A stretch of 32,249 nucleotides of DNA from Reticulitermes lucifugus (taxonomy: Eukaryota; Arthropoda; Insecta; Blattodea; Rhinotermitidae). The number at the start of each line of letters is the position of its first letter. The first letter of the stretch is position 1. The stretch lies in contig JAKCWW010006519.1 of assembly GCA_026260175.1 (NCBI GenBank), positions 1-32,249 of the forward strand, read 5' to 3'. The notes below the pieces were generated by a model. The model was given only the letters and a program-made list of their open reading frames with translations. It ran no database searches and was not told the origin of the DNA. This document shows, piece by piece, positions 18,463 through 28,989 of this stretch. A program made the translations under genes and the position numbers.

Positions 18463-19679
18463 ATCATAAACAATGCATTGGCCTTCTTCAGAAAACTTTC
18501 AGATACTGCCTCAATGTAAATTCCACGGAGAGTTTAGTTGATTCACAAAGGATGTCAGAGGTTTCTTATTTACAGCATCCTAAGCCTGTGCTCCCCTTTT
18601 AGATGATTTCTTATTTTGAAACTCGAAGTGTGCATTTTCGTAATCGTGGCTTAATTGCTTTCATCTTCCCCCCGGCTTCGCTACTGGGTTCAAACATTAC
18701 AGTCCTAGTCGAGTCATGGTATATGTCCGCGTTTATATGTGCTGTGCTGAGTGGTTGAAGTCTTTGCTAAAGATCATGCTCTACTACTGAATATACAAGT
18801 TATCTTCAGAATTAATTTCGAGTCGAAATATTTAAGAGGGGCATAATATGTGTTCTAATGATGGATATATAAAAAGCTGTAACAAGGGCATGTAACTTTT
18901 GAATTCATATTGCATAATTCATTCTATCTGAAGCGGTCAATATTTAAATGGAAACCAGCAAATGCTTGTAGACAAAAACGCGTTTCTCTGAAATAAGGCC
19001 ACTGAGAGTGGAAGCGACTGTACTTTTTGACATTGCCGCCCAGCATCGGGGGTGAATATAATGGTGTTTGTAATTGTGTTCCAGACAGCGGGGGTCCTCA
19101 AACCCCTCAGAAAAGCGGCTTATTATCTTCTTTTGAAGACTTTGTATATACTATGCACGGACCTATACCGTCGTGGCAAAAATATTAACATTTCTTCCTT
19201 TCATACAATAGTTGATATTACACCTGTTCCAGTTCCTGACACAAAGATACCCGCAGAGAGGAGCAAGTGTTTTTTTTTCTTCCCTTTACGTATTAGAAGG
19301 GGGAAACCCTCATTATTCAGGAACTCAGGGCAGACAGTTTTAAGGCTGCCAAGGCAAAGCCAAAGTTTAAGGAGCGATTATCTGATACAGGATGGTCAGG
19401 TTCACTTAGGAGACCGTAATCACTGACAAAATCCAATGTGAATATTCAAGCACGAAAGCAAATACAACATTTAGACTACTTAAGGCCCTGATCTTCTATA
19501 CTGAGGCCACGGAAATATATCTCATGAATGGTGGATTTGACGGCTCTCGACGCTTTTCCGTTTCTGCATAGGCTTATGTTTCTCTTTACACTCCTCTACC
19601 TGTCAACCAGCAAAAAATATTCATCTCTAACAAAATGCACGTGGTTACCATTACCTATATTCCTGTGGACAGATTAGTA
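18463..19679. other. Gene-poor stretch of about 1.2 kb
   Basis: The 124-codon frame 19052-19426 is the longest in this stretch and matches no family I know. Parts of it read through a T-run (near 19270) as consecutive phenylalanines. No repeat copy seen. Confidence 0.45.
19672..19679. repeat. MITE copy 1 target duplication, left
   Basis: GATTAGTA matches GATTGATA at 20093-20100 at six of eight positions. The 8-bp length fits hAT elements. Confidence 0.55.
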
Positions 19680-20092
19680 CAGGTGCGCACCCAGAACTTT
19701 TTGCTGGGGGACGGGGAGGGGGGAGGGAGAGCAGAGCCTTATTTTTTGGATAATTTATGTTTGATTTTAAAAATTTTTATAAAAATCTTGTCATAAGTAT
19801 AACATAACACTGTTTGCAACTGCATTTGTATCCATACAAGTATAACCACATGTTCCATGACTCAAACACAGTGTCCTATCTTCTTGTTTTTTTAATTTTA
19901 TTAATTTATTTTTCAAAATTCTAATATACTAGTCATCAGCAGATTTCAGTAGCTGATTTCGCCTGAACGGTAAATCACGTAAAACTTTTGATATCATAAT
20001 ATCTACAAAATATTTGTTTTTTTAAGTTCCGATTTTGGGGGTTGGGGGGGGGGCTGCAAGGCTGCAGCCTCCCCCCCTTGGGTGCGTCCCTG
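19680..20092 (+). mobile_element. hAT-type MITE copy 1
   Basis: Terminal inverted repeats CAGGTGCGCACCCAGAA (left) and CTTGGGTGCGTCCCTG (right) begin with CAG and end with CTG. The inside is AT-rich and non-coding. Both subterminal zones are G-rich. The left has four G runs (about 19705-19726). The right forms a GC hairpin, GGGGGGGGCTGCA/CTGCAGCC...CCCCCC (about 20043-20078). The inner block ACTAGTCATCAGC...TTTCAGT.GCTGATTTCG is conserved in copy 2. It would be moved by a hAT transposase in trans; class assignment rests on the CAG...CTG ends and the 8-bp duplications. Confidence 0.82.
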
Positions 20093-20700
20093 GATTGATA
20101 AGACTACGGGAGGGGGGCCGAAGAGATTATCGGGAATTATCCTGGAGGGTACAGCGTAAGACCTGCTGCATGAAACTAAATTCGTACAGCTAAAATCTGG
20201 CTATGAAGTATAAGAGAAACTTTAGAACTCTAACATAAAGGCTAATGGGGAGGGGAGATAACCACAGGCAGTCTATACTCGACATCATTTGTGAGTAATA
20301 CTTCCAAGTTCGATAAAAAAGCAAACATTTTGCCTTTTGGTTAGAAAACCTTGTGGGACCAAAATTTATCTGCATGTTGTGGTAGCCCATAGGATTACCA
20401 GTAAACGGAATGCGTAGTATTAATACAAAGAACGTTGTTGTAAAATGCTTGGAAAACATTATGGCTACACAAAAGAACTACCGAGGTCATTAACCTATTA
20501 GGTACCCCGTAATTTAATTCCATTCCTAGTGGTTATTTGCATTTGCATACTTAATCTCGATGTCAGATGCATGCGTATGCATTTATAATGTGTCTGTGTT
20601 GATGGTGTTGCTTAGTATTAAAGAATGTGTCGCAATCCGACATAATGTAGAAATTTTGCAAAATGTTAGTTTCTTTGTCGGTTGTTGTTCTAATGTGTGT
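20093..20700. other. No gene seen
   Basis: The first eight bases are the right target duplication of the MITE. The 89-codon minus frame 20190-20459 has no identifiable domain. Toward 20690 the sequence becomes T-rich and probably enters the LINE 3' region. Confidence 0.45.
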
Positions 20701-20852
20701 ATTTTTATTTACTGTATGTATTCTGTTTTGTAATTGTGTATAGTTTNNNNNNNNNNNNNNNNNNNNNNNNNNNNNNNNNNNNNNNNNNNNNNNNNNTGTA
20801 AGGACTACTGCCACCGGGTGAAAACCCAATTGCAGTAAATAATAATAATAAT
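20690..20852 (+). mobile_element. Probable LINE 3' tail, interrupted by gap
   Basis: T-rich sequence before the gap and TGCCACCGGGTGAAAACCCA...TTGCAGTAAAT followed by an (AAT)n tail (20837-20852) after it look like the 3' untranslated end of a non-LTR retrotransposon, which typically ends in a short A-rich microsatellite. The GGGT...ACCC pair could form a small 3' hairpin of the kind recognised by LINE reverse transcriptases. No reverse transcriptase frame is visible. The family is not determined. Confidence 0.45.
20747..20796. other. Assembly gap, 50 N
   Basis: Exactly 50 undetermined bases. The round number suggests a placeholder and not a measured length. Two open frames crossing it are artefacts. 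Confidence 0.98.
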
Positions 20853-21914
20853 AATTTACCAGGAGTGGTTATTGGCAGCCTGCTCACCAAAAATACAGCA
20901 GTGGTGCGCACCATGTGAACATCAACATTTTTCTAAGTGATTTGCGTGGCCAATATTTCCCTGAGATTCGTTGAGCACCAGTGCGCGAGATAAGGGAGGA
21001 TTTTTGCAAGCTGGTGCACAGTAAAGTGGCCAGATTTTTTAATAATCAAGGCTGGACAAGATAGTAAAAAACGGGTAATTTAATTAAAATCCTTAATTTA
21101 TCTTTAGACTGAAATTTTAGGAAAAGTTTTATTTCTGTAGATTTTTGATTCTTTGATATAATAAATCATTAAATGTCAAAATCCCTAAGTTGATGCTTTC
21201 ACCACCTTTCATCTCGCTGCCGGCACCCCTCGACCAGCCCCACATAAATTATAATGTGCAATATATTTTTTCTTTGTAACCCTGAACTCTAGAACTTTCA
21301 TAAAGCAAACGCTTACTTACATTAAGGTTGGAGTGGGCTGTCCAGTAAAATTGAGAATTTCTCTTTACAAATTGCTGCTTTTGTTATGAAAGTTTTGGAA
21401 TGAAAGGATTATAAGATTCCCTTGAGCAGAATGCATTAAACACCACTATACTACAAAATGGTTTTGTTGTGGATGTTTATTGCACTTCGCATGAAGAAGA
21501 ATGTTTGTTTTCATTTATGAAAACAGACAGGTAGCCTCAACTAAAATGCACATTTAGGAAAGTAAAGAAATGCATAATTCTACAAATGAGAGTCAATGCC
21601 AGGTGTTAAATGGATCCGAAAGTACCTGAATTTTGTTTCAGGAGACATCTGCCTTAGTAGCTACAAATTTATCTGTAAGCCGACAAAACCAGAAAGCCAT
21701 AAAGTTGTGTTGTCAGTGATAAACCACTAAGCTGCCCTGTCAATCTGCAAACACGTACAAAACCAAAATGAAACTTAAGTTTATTCGTAGGTAGGTCAGT
21801 TTGCTTCAAACTATTTTTCTGTTCACTGGAAAAAAATCTGAGTGTTTTATTAATGTCGTATACGAATTTTTTTATAACAGGTGTTGGTATTTTATGTAAT
21901 TTTATAAGCTTAAG
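20853..21914. other. Gene-poor stretch of about 1.1 kb
   Basis: AT-rich, with no frame worth noting and no second copy of any part within the window. Confidence 0.5.
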
Positions 21915-22205
21915 GCGCCGGGATAGCGTAGTCGGTATATTGCCTCACTACGGGCTGGACAGTCCGGGGCTCGAAATCCGGTGGCAACAAATGATCTTCT
22001 CTTATCCAAGCCATCCAGACCGTCCCCGAGTCACAACCAGCCTCCTATTAAATGGATATTGGAGCTCTTTTCCAGGGATAAAGAAGTCGGTATGTGACGC
22101 TGACCACCCATCCCAACTAGCACTAAGGTTAAGAATCGGTAGCGCTATAACTCCACTCCCCCTCTACAAATGCTTTGTATGTTATGGGGTGATGTTTACC
22201 TTTAA
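21915..22205 (+). mobile_element. SINE family B copy 4
   Basis: Head GCGCCGGGATAGCGTAGTCG contains a good A box (TAGCGTAGTCGG). The B box GGCTCGAAATCC (21968-21979) has one inserted or changed base. The body has CAGCCTCCTATTAAATGG (about 22038), AAAGAAGTCGGTATG, ACCACCCATCCC, AGCACTAAGGTTAAGAATCG and the 3' GTGATGTTTACCTTTA. The 121-codon frame 21853-22218 spans it and is not a gene. Confidence 0.88.
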
Positions 22206-22740
22206 GTTTGAAGTATAAATTTGGCTGTTACAGGTGAATTCATTTATTCTTTACCTTGCCAAACATGAAGTCTAAAGACCTTCAAAATGGGTATTAGAAA
22301 ATTGCTTAAAAGGAAAGCGGGATGTTTTAGAAACCTTAAGTTTAACAGTAAGGGGAAGAAGAATTCATTCTTACTTTTGTTTCGGATGGTAAACCTGTGT
22401 CACTTGTGTGTTCCGGCTTAATTAAAAAACAATAACAAACATAATCATTATAGGCTGATGGTAAAATAATTAAAGGCATGACTGAAGGGCAAGTGCCAAA
22501 ATGAGTTACGAAATCAAGCAGTAATTTCTTGCAATAATATTTCGTCTAGGCATATTAAAGTTAACAAGCTATTTGTAAGCAGTGCAACTACATAGACCTT
22601 TGTGTATCTGTGCTCGACCCTTCGCATGAAATTGCTTTTCTTCTTGCTGCAAGAAAGAAGCCATATTTAGCAAGTGATTGCCAAAGAAGTTTTCATGCAA
22701 ATTACAAATCTGGCTTTATGATGTAAATAATTTTCATTTG
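22206..22740. other. No gene seen
   Basis: About 530 AT-rich bases. No repeat or coding signal. Confidence 0.45.
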
Positions 22741-22885
22741 CAATGGATGACCCTGTGGAGTCCCATCCTTGAAGATGGGACCGATACGTTGTCCCGAAAC
22801 GTCGGTGAAAAGTACCACACGACGTCGCGCAATATCCCAGAAGAACGTATTTCTCATAAACTTTGCGGCGGAAGCCTGAAATCAA
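22741..22885 (+). mobile_element. Hammerhead-like module and flank
   Basis: GATGACCC, CCTTGAAGATGGGAC...GTCCCGAAACGTCGGTG, then ATATCCCAGAAGAACGTATT and CTTTGCGGCGG. The downstream phrase ATATCCCA(G/A)AA is shared with the element at 30950-31140, and ACATTCCAGAA with 10814-11045. I read this as one arm of the same family in single copy. Two opposite-strand frames (22667-22906 -, 22678-22923 +) overlap it and are not genes. Confidence 0.6.
22767..22805 (+). ncRNA. Hammerhead-like module, strong helix II
   Basis: TTGAAGA (22769-22775; core position 3 is T instead of C), extra T (22776), helix II GGGAC/GTCCC perfect over five pairs (22777-22781 and 22791-22795), GAA (22796-22798), ACGT (22799-22802), C (22803), GG (22804-22805). 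Only CC/GG supports helix I. It is likely inactive because of the C3 change and the weak helix I. Confidence 0.5.
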
Positions 22886-24645
22886 GGAAAGATAAGTTAT
22901 TTTCACCTTTTTTATTTATATGATATCTTTTTAGTGAATATTTGTGTGTTGGAATTTTATCTAAGACAGAAATGCGTGGAGCACCTAAAATGCAGAGAAA
23001 GTATTGAAATTTAGCAATGATAAATACGTTGAAAACTTGATAAAATTAAAGAGATTTTAGAATGTGATTGCTATGAATTTTCAGGAAAGAAAATTAAAGG
23101 TACGTTTTTTATAAATCCTTTCCTGTTACCCGATGAAAAGATTAATGATATAGATTCAAAAATGTGTACTGAAACGATGGGCTTTATATTTATTTTAATG
23201 CCAGGGAAAAGTTCCGTAAAATTCCTGCAGTACCATTGGAAAATAAGTGATTGAATTTTGGTGTATCCTGCTTGAGGTAGTTTTCCTAACTCGAGAAATA
23301 TCGAGGTGAAATACATAGGCCTATTTGCTAGTAACTGAATCTGCGAAAATTCGTTCTCGGCAAAGAAAGTAATAAAAAACAAGAAGCGGTGACGATTAGA
23401 GAATGATGATCTCAAGAGTACTCTTATTTTCCTTCTTTTTCTTGCAACAACTACCTTGACAGCGGACATCAATAGTTTAGCTGCAAAAAAAAGGGGCACT
23501 GCCCGAAATGAGCTATGAAAAAATGTGAATTTTTTAAGTTCTGACTAAAAAGTTTTTTCAAATTATGTCCTTCTAATATGCCTACTGTCCTTTTGTTTGT
23601 GTTTGAGATTTTAGCACTAATTCCATTACGTTTGTAGCTATTAAAATTTCACTAGTCACGTAAAATTTATAACGAAGAATGAAATTCAGAGAAAATTCGT
23701 AAAATGTACAAAGAAAATTGTAGGCTGGAAAATATTTTCCCCAACCGAGGTAGAAATTTTATCAAGAGTAGACATAAATGAATTAGTCTTGTTTCTTAAA
23801 GGACTTATACATTTCATCGTGACCTAATACACACATGAAAATTTTATGCATCTCGGTGTTTGAATGCAACAATATTAAGTTTCAGAAAAACTCTTCGTGG
23901 CGCTGGCCCAAACACTCGTGTCTGAGTGGCCAGCGGTTATATAACTTTGCGCACCACTGAGCTAGAGAATTGCTCCTCGTCGTTTGTCAGTGACTAATTA
24001 TTCAATTTATACAGAGATAATATACACTTATATATATAGAGGGACAGAATTTGTCTTCTTCAAATATATCGTGAGAAAGAACCATATCATATTGAGAAAA
24101 GACCTAATTAATGTGACTGGTGAAAAGGATAAGATGGCTAGGTTGTGTAACACGAAAGGGAGAGATGAGAAATACATAAATGTTTTAGCCGGAAGACAAG
24201 AGACGATCCCGCTTGTAATACCTATTAGTAGATTTGAGGATACTATCAAAATAGTTCTTACAGAATAAGTTGTGATATGTGAACTGAATTCATCAAGGTT
24301 AGGACAGCCAGGTGGCATGCTCTTGTGAACAACATGAAGAACGTCCTACATAAGGCTGGGAATTTCTCCGTTATCTGAAGGAATATTTGCTTCGCAAAAT
24401 GGACTTCATTAGAGACTTATCTAACCTTCCATTTCTTATCTCTCCCTGTCACTGCTTATAGGCCTAGCTGCCGGTTCATGCGCAGGACAGCTCAAAGGGC
24501 AGACAAGTATTTATGGAGAAGTGTCAAATCGCCTTTCACGAACCACGTCGCCGAGTGATATGTTCCGTCTCTACAGTGAGTTCAGTTCATTCACTAATGT
24601 CTATTTTTGGCTTGTATCTAGAGTTACTGAATGATTATCAAGGAT
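22886..24645. other. Gene-poor stretch of about 1.8 kb
   Basis: The 142-codon minus frame 23071-23499 is the longest non-SINE open frame of the window, but it is rich in F, I, K and L as expected from AT-rich DNA and shows no motif. The frames 23984-24268 and 24028-24318 overlap on opposite strands. TAGCTCAGTGGTGCGC on the minus strand (about 23944-23959) is a good tRNA A box without a matching B box. Confidence 0.45.
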
Positions 24646-24831
24646 GCATACATACATACACGCATACATATGTAAGAACGTACACACGTACATATACATG
24701 CATGCATACATACATACATACGTACACACACACATATATATACATACATACGTGCACACACACATATATATATATACATACCTACTCATACATACATATA
24801 TAAATACATACATACTTACATACGTAAATAC

Positions 24832-24862
<31 letters not shown>

Positions 24863-24888
24863 CATACATACATACACAAACACATTAG
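24646..24888. repeat. Compound (CATA)n microsatellite
   Basis: About 240 bases of CATA units with interspersed CACG, TACG, (AC)n and (TA)n variants, ending in a pure CATA array at about 24834-24876. Several tyrosine/histidine-rich frames on both strands come from it and are not genes. It ends about 20 bp before SINE A copy 3. Confidence 0.95.
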
Positions 24889-24910
24889 TTCACTATATGA
24901 CAAATTTCGC

Positions 24911-25170
24911 CGCTTCCAGTGCCCGCGCGGTCTAAGGCGTAGGTCTGCAGCCTTTCGCTTGCTGGGATTGTGGGTTCGAATCCCACCGCGGGCATGGATG
25001 TCTGTCTTGTGAATGTTGTGTGTTGTCAGGTATAGGTCTCTATGACGGGCCGATCACTCGTCCAGAGGAGTCTTATCGAGTTTGGTGTGTCTGAGTGTGA
25101 TCGTAAAGCGTCGATAATGAGGAAGCCCTGGCCCAGTAGAGGCTGTTGCGCCATTGGAAAGAAAATAAAT
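24911..25170 (+). mobile_element. SINE family A copy 3, best preserved
   Basis: The tRNA-like head 24921-24993 has a perfect 7-pair acceptor stem (GCCCGCG/CGCGGGC) and a perfect T arm (GTGGG/CCCAC around TTCGAAT), with B box GGTTCGAATCC at 24973-24983. CGGTCTAAGGCG at 24928-24939 resembles the A-box and D-loop region of tRNA-Leu, with part of the D arm missing; the anticodon arm does not fold. The body has TCTCTATGACGGGCCGATCA and CCAGAGGAGTCTTATCGAG. The 3' end is GGCTGTTGCGCCATTGGAAAG and then A/T-rich. AAATTTC at 24902-24908 and 25167-25173 may be a short target duplication. Confidence 0.88.
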
Positions 25171-25173
25171 TTC

Positions 25174-26351
25174 ACTGACTAAATTACTGAATAAAGAAAA
25201 AATAAATATTATACAATAATAATCCAAAAAAAGCTAACAAAGATGGCTCATTGAAGAATATGAAGAATGCATTCATGTTGGCTTGAGAAAAAACTTGACT
25301 GACTTACTGAGAAGCATCACCGGAGATTAGCCGAAGTAAAATTGACAAACAGTGGCCTGGCCAAGCGCACACACTATACTATATATAGGACTACACAGAT
25401 CTTTCATGCGGTTCACAATTTGAATGGGACGTCGCAAACGGTTCCTCATACATAGACCTCAGAACCCCGATTATGTGCGGAGATGAGTATTCAAATCTGA
25501 TAGGCTGGCAGATACTGACATCACGATACATTTAACCAGTGCGAGCGAGACATGCGTTTCGTACTAATTTTTAACGTGGGAAAAGAACTTTAGGATTAGA
25601 AATTCTTTGAGTAAGTCACATAACTCACACAGGCTCTCAGAAGACGTAAACTCCAAATTTTCACCACAGCTCTGAGTCAAAAGCAATGTATTTCATTACG
25701 TTTAAATTAATGAACGGATTTGAGCCCTAATCAATTTTCCTAATTTCGCCGCCCTCTTATATGACGTAAATCAGATTAATTGCCGAAATATTCAGTTTAC
25801 GGTCTGCATTTTCGATGCTCTGTTTGGGGATCTAAATGCTGACCATGGCCGGGAAAAGTATTCACTTAGCTACAACGTATCAATTTTTGTCCAAATATTT
25901 AATTTGAAATTAATGTGCTCTCTTTTGCCTGCGAGAGAAGGTTACGTCACTTACCAACAAGCCTGTGTTTTCTGTATCAGTACCAAGTGATATGTGAATT
26001 TCAAGCCTGAAGGCTAAGCGTTGTTTCAGGAGCTAGAAAGTCATATGTAATAAGGGAGGTAGAGAAGTTCCGTAACATTACGTATTAAATAACTCTCGCA
26101 CATATCAACACTTCTGGCGGTTTTGCTTGTTTCTTTTGACATAGACAGTGTTTTTATATTATGCTTCTGTTTTTAAGCATAGGTTTTAACAAGACACAGC
26201 AGGTGCAGTTTTGTCTTCTTGAGTGCAGATGAATATATTTATACATAGACCATTCGTGTTAATGGTGCTACGTCTCTTAATTAAAGCTCATCATTTCTAC
26301 ACTTCCGCACATTGGAGTAAGTATGAGATATTCTAACGACTATAAATAACT
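25174..26351. other. Gene-poor stretch of about 1.2 kb
   Basis: No frame above the reporting size and no recognisable repeat. Confidence 0.5.
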
Positions 26352-26359
26352 TATGAAAG
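26352..26359. repeat. MITE copy 2 target duplication, left
   Basis: TATGAAAG matches CACGAAAG at 26786-26793 at six of eight positions; both differences are C/T. Confidence 0.6.
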
Positions 26360-26785
26360 AAGGGGCGCACCCAAGGGTGGGGGGCTGCCAGGCTTCAGCA
26401 CCCCCACAAAACGAAATTAAAAAACGTATTTTTTGGCAGGATAATATTAAACATTTTATGTGATTTAACTTTTAGCCGAAATCAGCCACTGAAATCGGCT
26501 GATGACTAGTACATTAGAATTCTGAAAAATGAAATAAAACAACTTATGATGTCTTACATGAAATTAAAAACCAAGATAATTGGGCATTTTAATTTAAATT
26601 AGGTGAGTGAGTCATGGGACATGCAGTTATATTTTTATGTATACAAACGTAGTTGCAAACTGTGGTATGTAACAGTTGCACTTACGACATGAAATTTATA
26701 ACATAACTTTAAAATAAAAAGCAAATTGTATACAGTCCCATGGCCAGACACCCAACCCCTAGTGAAATTTCTGGGTGTGCACCTG
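26360..26785 (-). mobile_element. hAT-type MITE copy 2
   Basis: This is the inverse of 19680-20092. The left end AAGGGGCGCACCCAAGG corresponds to the copy 1 right end, and the right end TTCTGGGTGTGCACCTG to its left end. The left subterminal hairpin GTGGGGGGCTG/CAGCACCCCCAC (26378-26408) is kept, although its sequence has drifted from that of copy 1. The inner block AGCCGAAATCAGCCACTGAAATCGGCT forms an imperfect palindrome (about 26475-26501). Non-coding. Confidence 0.82.
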
Positions 26786-26793
26786 CACGAAAG

Positions 26794-28500
26794 TGTACTG
26801 ATCGTAATTTACAGGCTGCCTTCTCAGTGCAAAACCATGTAGTATTTGACATAATGTAACAAACAGTGAATGTGCTGCACAAGCACATTTCCCTATTTTC
26901 TTTCGTAAATTGTACATCTTGATCGAGAAAATGTTAGTGAACATCGAAAAATTCCTTTGTGTCACAGATACGCCTTATTTTTCGATTTAAAAATTATCAT
27001 ATTTTAACCTTATTGATATATGAGTAGGACATGTTGACAGCTTCCAGTATTGTGACGTACTGAAAGCAAACAAATGCAGACCTCGAAGGCTGAAACTTCC
27101 CTAAGTTACATAAAACGATTTGTTTCCTACATGACTGGGAACAAGTTTGTTATACATTACAAACACCAGAATCGTTTGGGGAAAAAATTGGCGTTGAGTG
27201 CAGGAAGCATACAAACCTCATAAATAAAATTTGTGGACAAATCGCAGAGTTTTAATACTGCAATAAGTGGTACACTTTCTTAACATACGAATTTAAAAAA
27301 CTAAGTGACAAACCTAAAAACCGAACGAAGATAACTTGGAACATAATCTCTCAGAATATCTAAAAGCTCAATCAACTTGCAGACTCCAAGGCAATGCATC
27401 TTCGCAGAATGTGTATGTTACTTAGTGAGCTAGAGAATCAATCTCAAAGCCCAATAAAGTACAGGCTCGCTCAAAAACTCAATCGGTTCTCTTGTTGAAA
27501 TAATTTCTAAAACTTCTCCACTTCTTCCTATTAAATTAATAAAAGTCCTATGTCTATCTAGGACCTGTTCCATCCAAATATATGTCCGAAATATGTCTCC
27601 TTCTGAGATAAACTTGAAATTAGTTGAATCATCTTTTCATCTTTAACAGTTTTTCCACAATTTCTTTGGTATATGTATTAAATCATTTCGGTTATGTTTT
27701 TAAACCTCCAAATTTTTTTTCTAGGAGCTACAGAAGAAATTTTAGAACTCAATTGTATCCACTTCAGATAAGCAAAACTTACCTACAATGAGAATTAGCG
27801 TTGTCATTCGGCTTATCACTTCCATCAAGCTCATATCCAAAAAAAATATTTATCCGTAATACTCAACTCCTTCCATTCAAAAAAACAGGGGTACGCTTGT
27901 GAGGGCACAGTGGTGTACGATTACGTTTGTGGCCGTTTCTCTGACTCATTGCGCTCTTCTTAGTTTGTGGATACATCACCCAGTATAAAATTTTGTGCTG
28001 GTTTACCGATTTTCTTGAACGTTTGGCGACACGGACGTTGTGCTATTGGAGGACTATCCAACGTCATTCGTGGGCCTTCCCTGCAACCATAAATAATCGT
28101 AACAACATGATGGTCGCGCAAAGGCTTGTGGTGGGAGCGAGAGTAGCGCCAATTATTTTAGAGCCATGAAATGGTAGGTTGTAATATGTCGCGGGAAAAC
28201 GGGCAACATTTATTATGGTGGCATGTCTGTAAAATAGAAAATAACAGCACGTAGAACTTATGAATATTTTGTTGAGCCTTCGTTCTTTGGCAATAAATAT
28301 TGGTGCTTAACACATGACATTATGTAAGGCCATATACTGAATAATCACATCTTCACACTGTCTAAGTCAACAACCATAAACATGGCGAATCTGCGAAATT
28401 CTGAATTTATATCGCACATATCTAATGTAAACAACTTCTGCATTTAAGTAATGTGTTGCGTGAATTCAGACTACCGCCGCGGTGTAAATAAAATCTTCGC
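26794..28500. other. Gene-poor stretch of about 1.7 kb
   Basis: The 68-codon frame 26759-26965 (-) begins in the MITE. The patch 27890-28210 is somewhat richer in GC and CpG but contains no frame or repeat I can identify. Confidence 0.5.
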
Positions 28501-28519
28501 CCTTCTGGGATTTTCGTTG

Positions 28520-28575
28520 GACTGCTTGACCCTTGAAGATAGAATCGATAGGCCGCCCGAAATTTCCATATCTAA
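28520..28575 (+). mobile_element. Decayed hammerhead-like module
   Basis: TTGGACTGCTTGACCC, then TTGAAGA (28533-28539), T, and CCCGAAATTT ending near 28564. Upstream it matches the minus-strand module at 15288-15324 and downstream its order parallels 22767-22805. Helix II no longer pairs. Confidence 0.4.
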
Positions 28576-28667
28576 CTACCAATCTACAATGCGTAAAATC
28601 TGAGGAGAGCGAAGATCTCAAGTAATATGCCCTTAAGAAAAATAAAATAAAATAATTATAACAAAGT

Positions 28668-28680
28668 AACTGATTTGTAT
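28668..28680. repeat. Target-site duplication, left of SINE D
   Basis: AACTGATTTGTAT, repeated as AACTGTTTTGTAT at 28977-28989 (12 of 13 identical). Confidence 0.8.
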
Positions 28681-28976
28681 GGCCGTGCCATGGCTCAGGC
28701 GGTTAGTAGCCGACCTCCCACCGCGGAGGCCCGGGTTCGATCCCGGGCCAGTCCATGTGGGATTTGTGGTGGACAAAGTGGCACTGGGACAAGTTTTTCT
28801 GCGAGTACTTCGGTTTTCCCCTGTCAATTTCATTCCACCGATTCTCCATTACTTGGAAAATTAAAAAAAAACTGATCATCTTTCTCTTCATCTTCATCAT
28901 AAGGGTTGCACAATAAGCCTTAAGGCTGCGGTGCGTCCGTAGCTTCTGCTGCGAGGCCCTTCTCCACACACAAAAA
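28681..28976 (+). mobile_element. SINE family D, full length
   Basis: The tRNA-like head has A box TGGCTCAGGCGG (28691-28702) and B box GGTTCGATCCC (28734-28744) within a strong T arm (GCCCGG/CCGGGC). The body has GTGGACAAAGTGGCACTGGGACA, CGGTTTTCCCCTGTCAATTT and GGCTGCGGTGCGTCCG. It ends in an A-rich run just before the duplication. Overlapping frames on both strands (28633-28996) are SINE translations; the minus one contains GIEPGPPRWE, a string I recall from many spurious cockroach or termite protein predictions. Confidence 0.9.
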
Positions 28977-28989
28977 AACTGTTTTGTAT
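28977..28989. repeat. Target-site duplication, right of SINE D
   Basis: Partner of 28668-28680 with one mismatch. Confidence 0.8.

Noticed and set aside
20563..20914. Two minus-strand frames crossing the N gap
   Set aside because: They exist only because N codons are not read as stops.
23071..23499. 142-codon minus-strand open frame
   Set aside because: Composition is dominated by F, I, L, K and S as expected from AT-rich DNA; no motif, no repeat counterpart.
23944..23959. A box TAGCTCAGTGGTGCGC on the minus strand
   Set aside because: Good A box, but no B box or T arm follows at the required distance.
24921..24993. Functional tRNA gene
   Set aside because: The D arm is incomplete, the anticodon arm does not fold, and the sequence continues into a SINE body shared with two other loci.
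24513..25012. Overlapping Tyr/His/Thr-rich open frames on both strands
   Set aside because: Pure translation of the CATA microsatellite.
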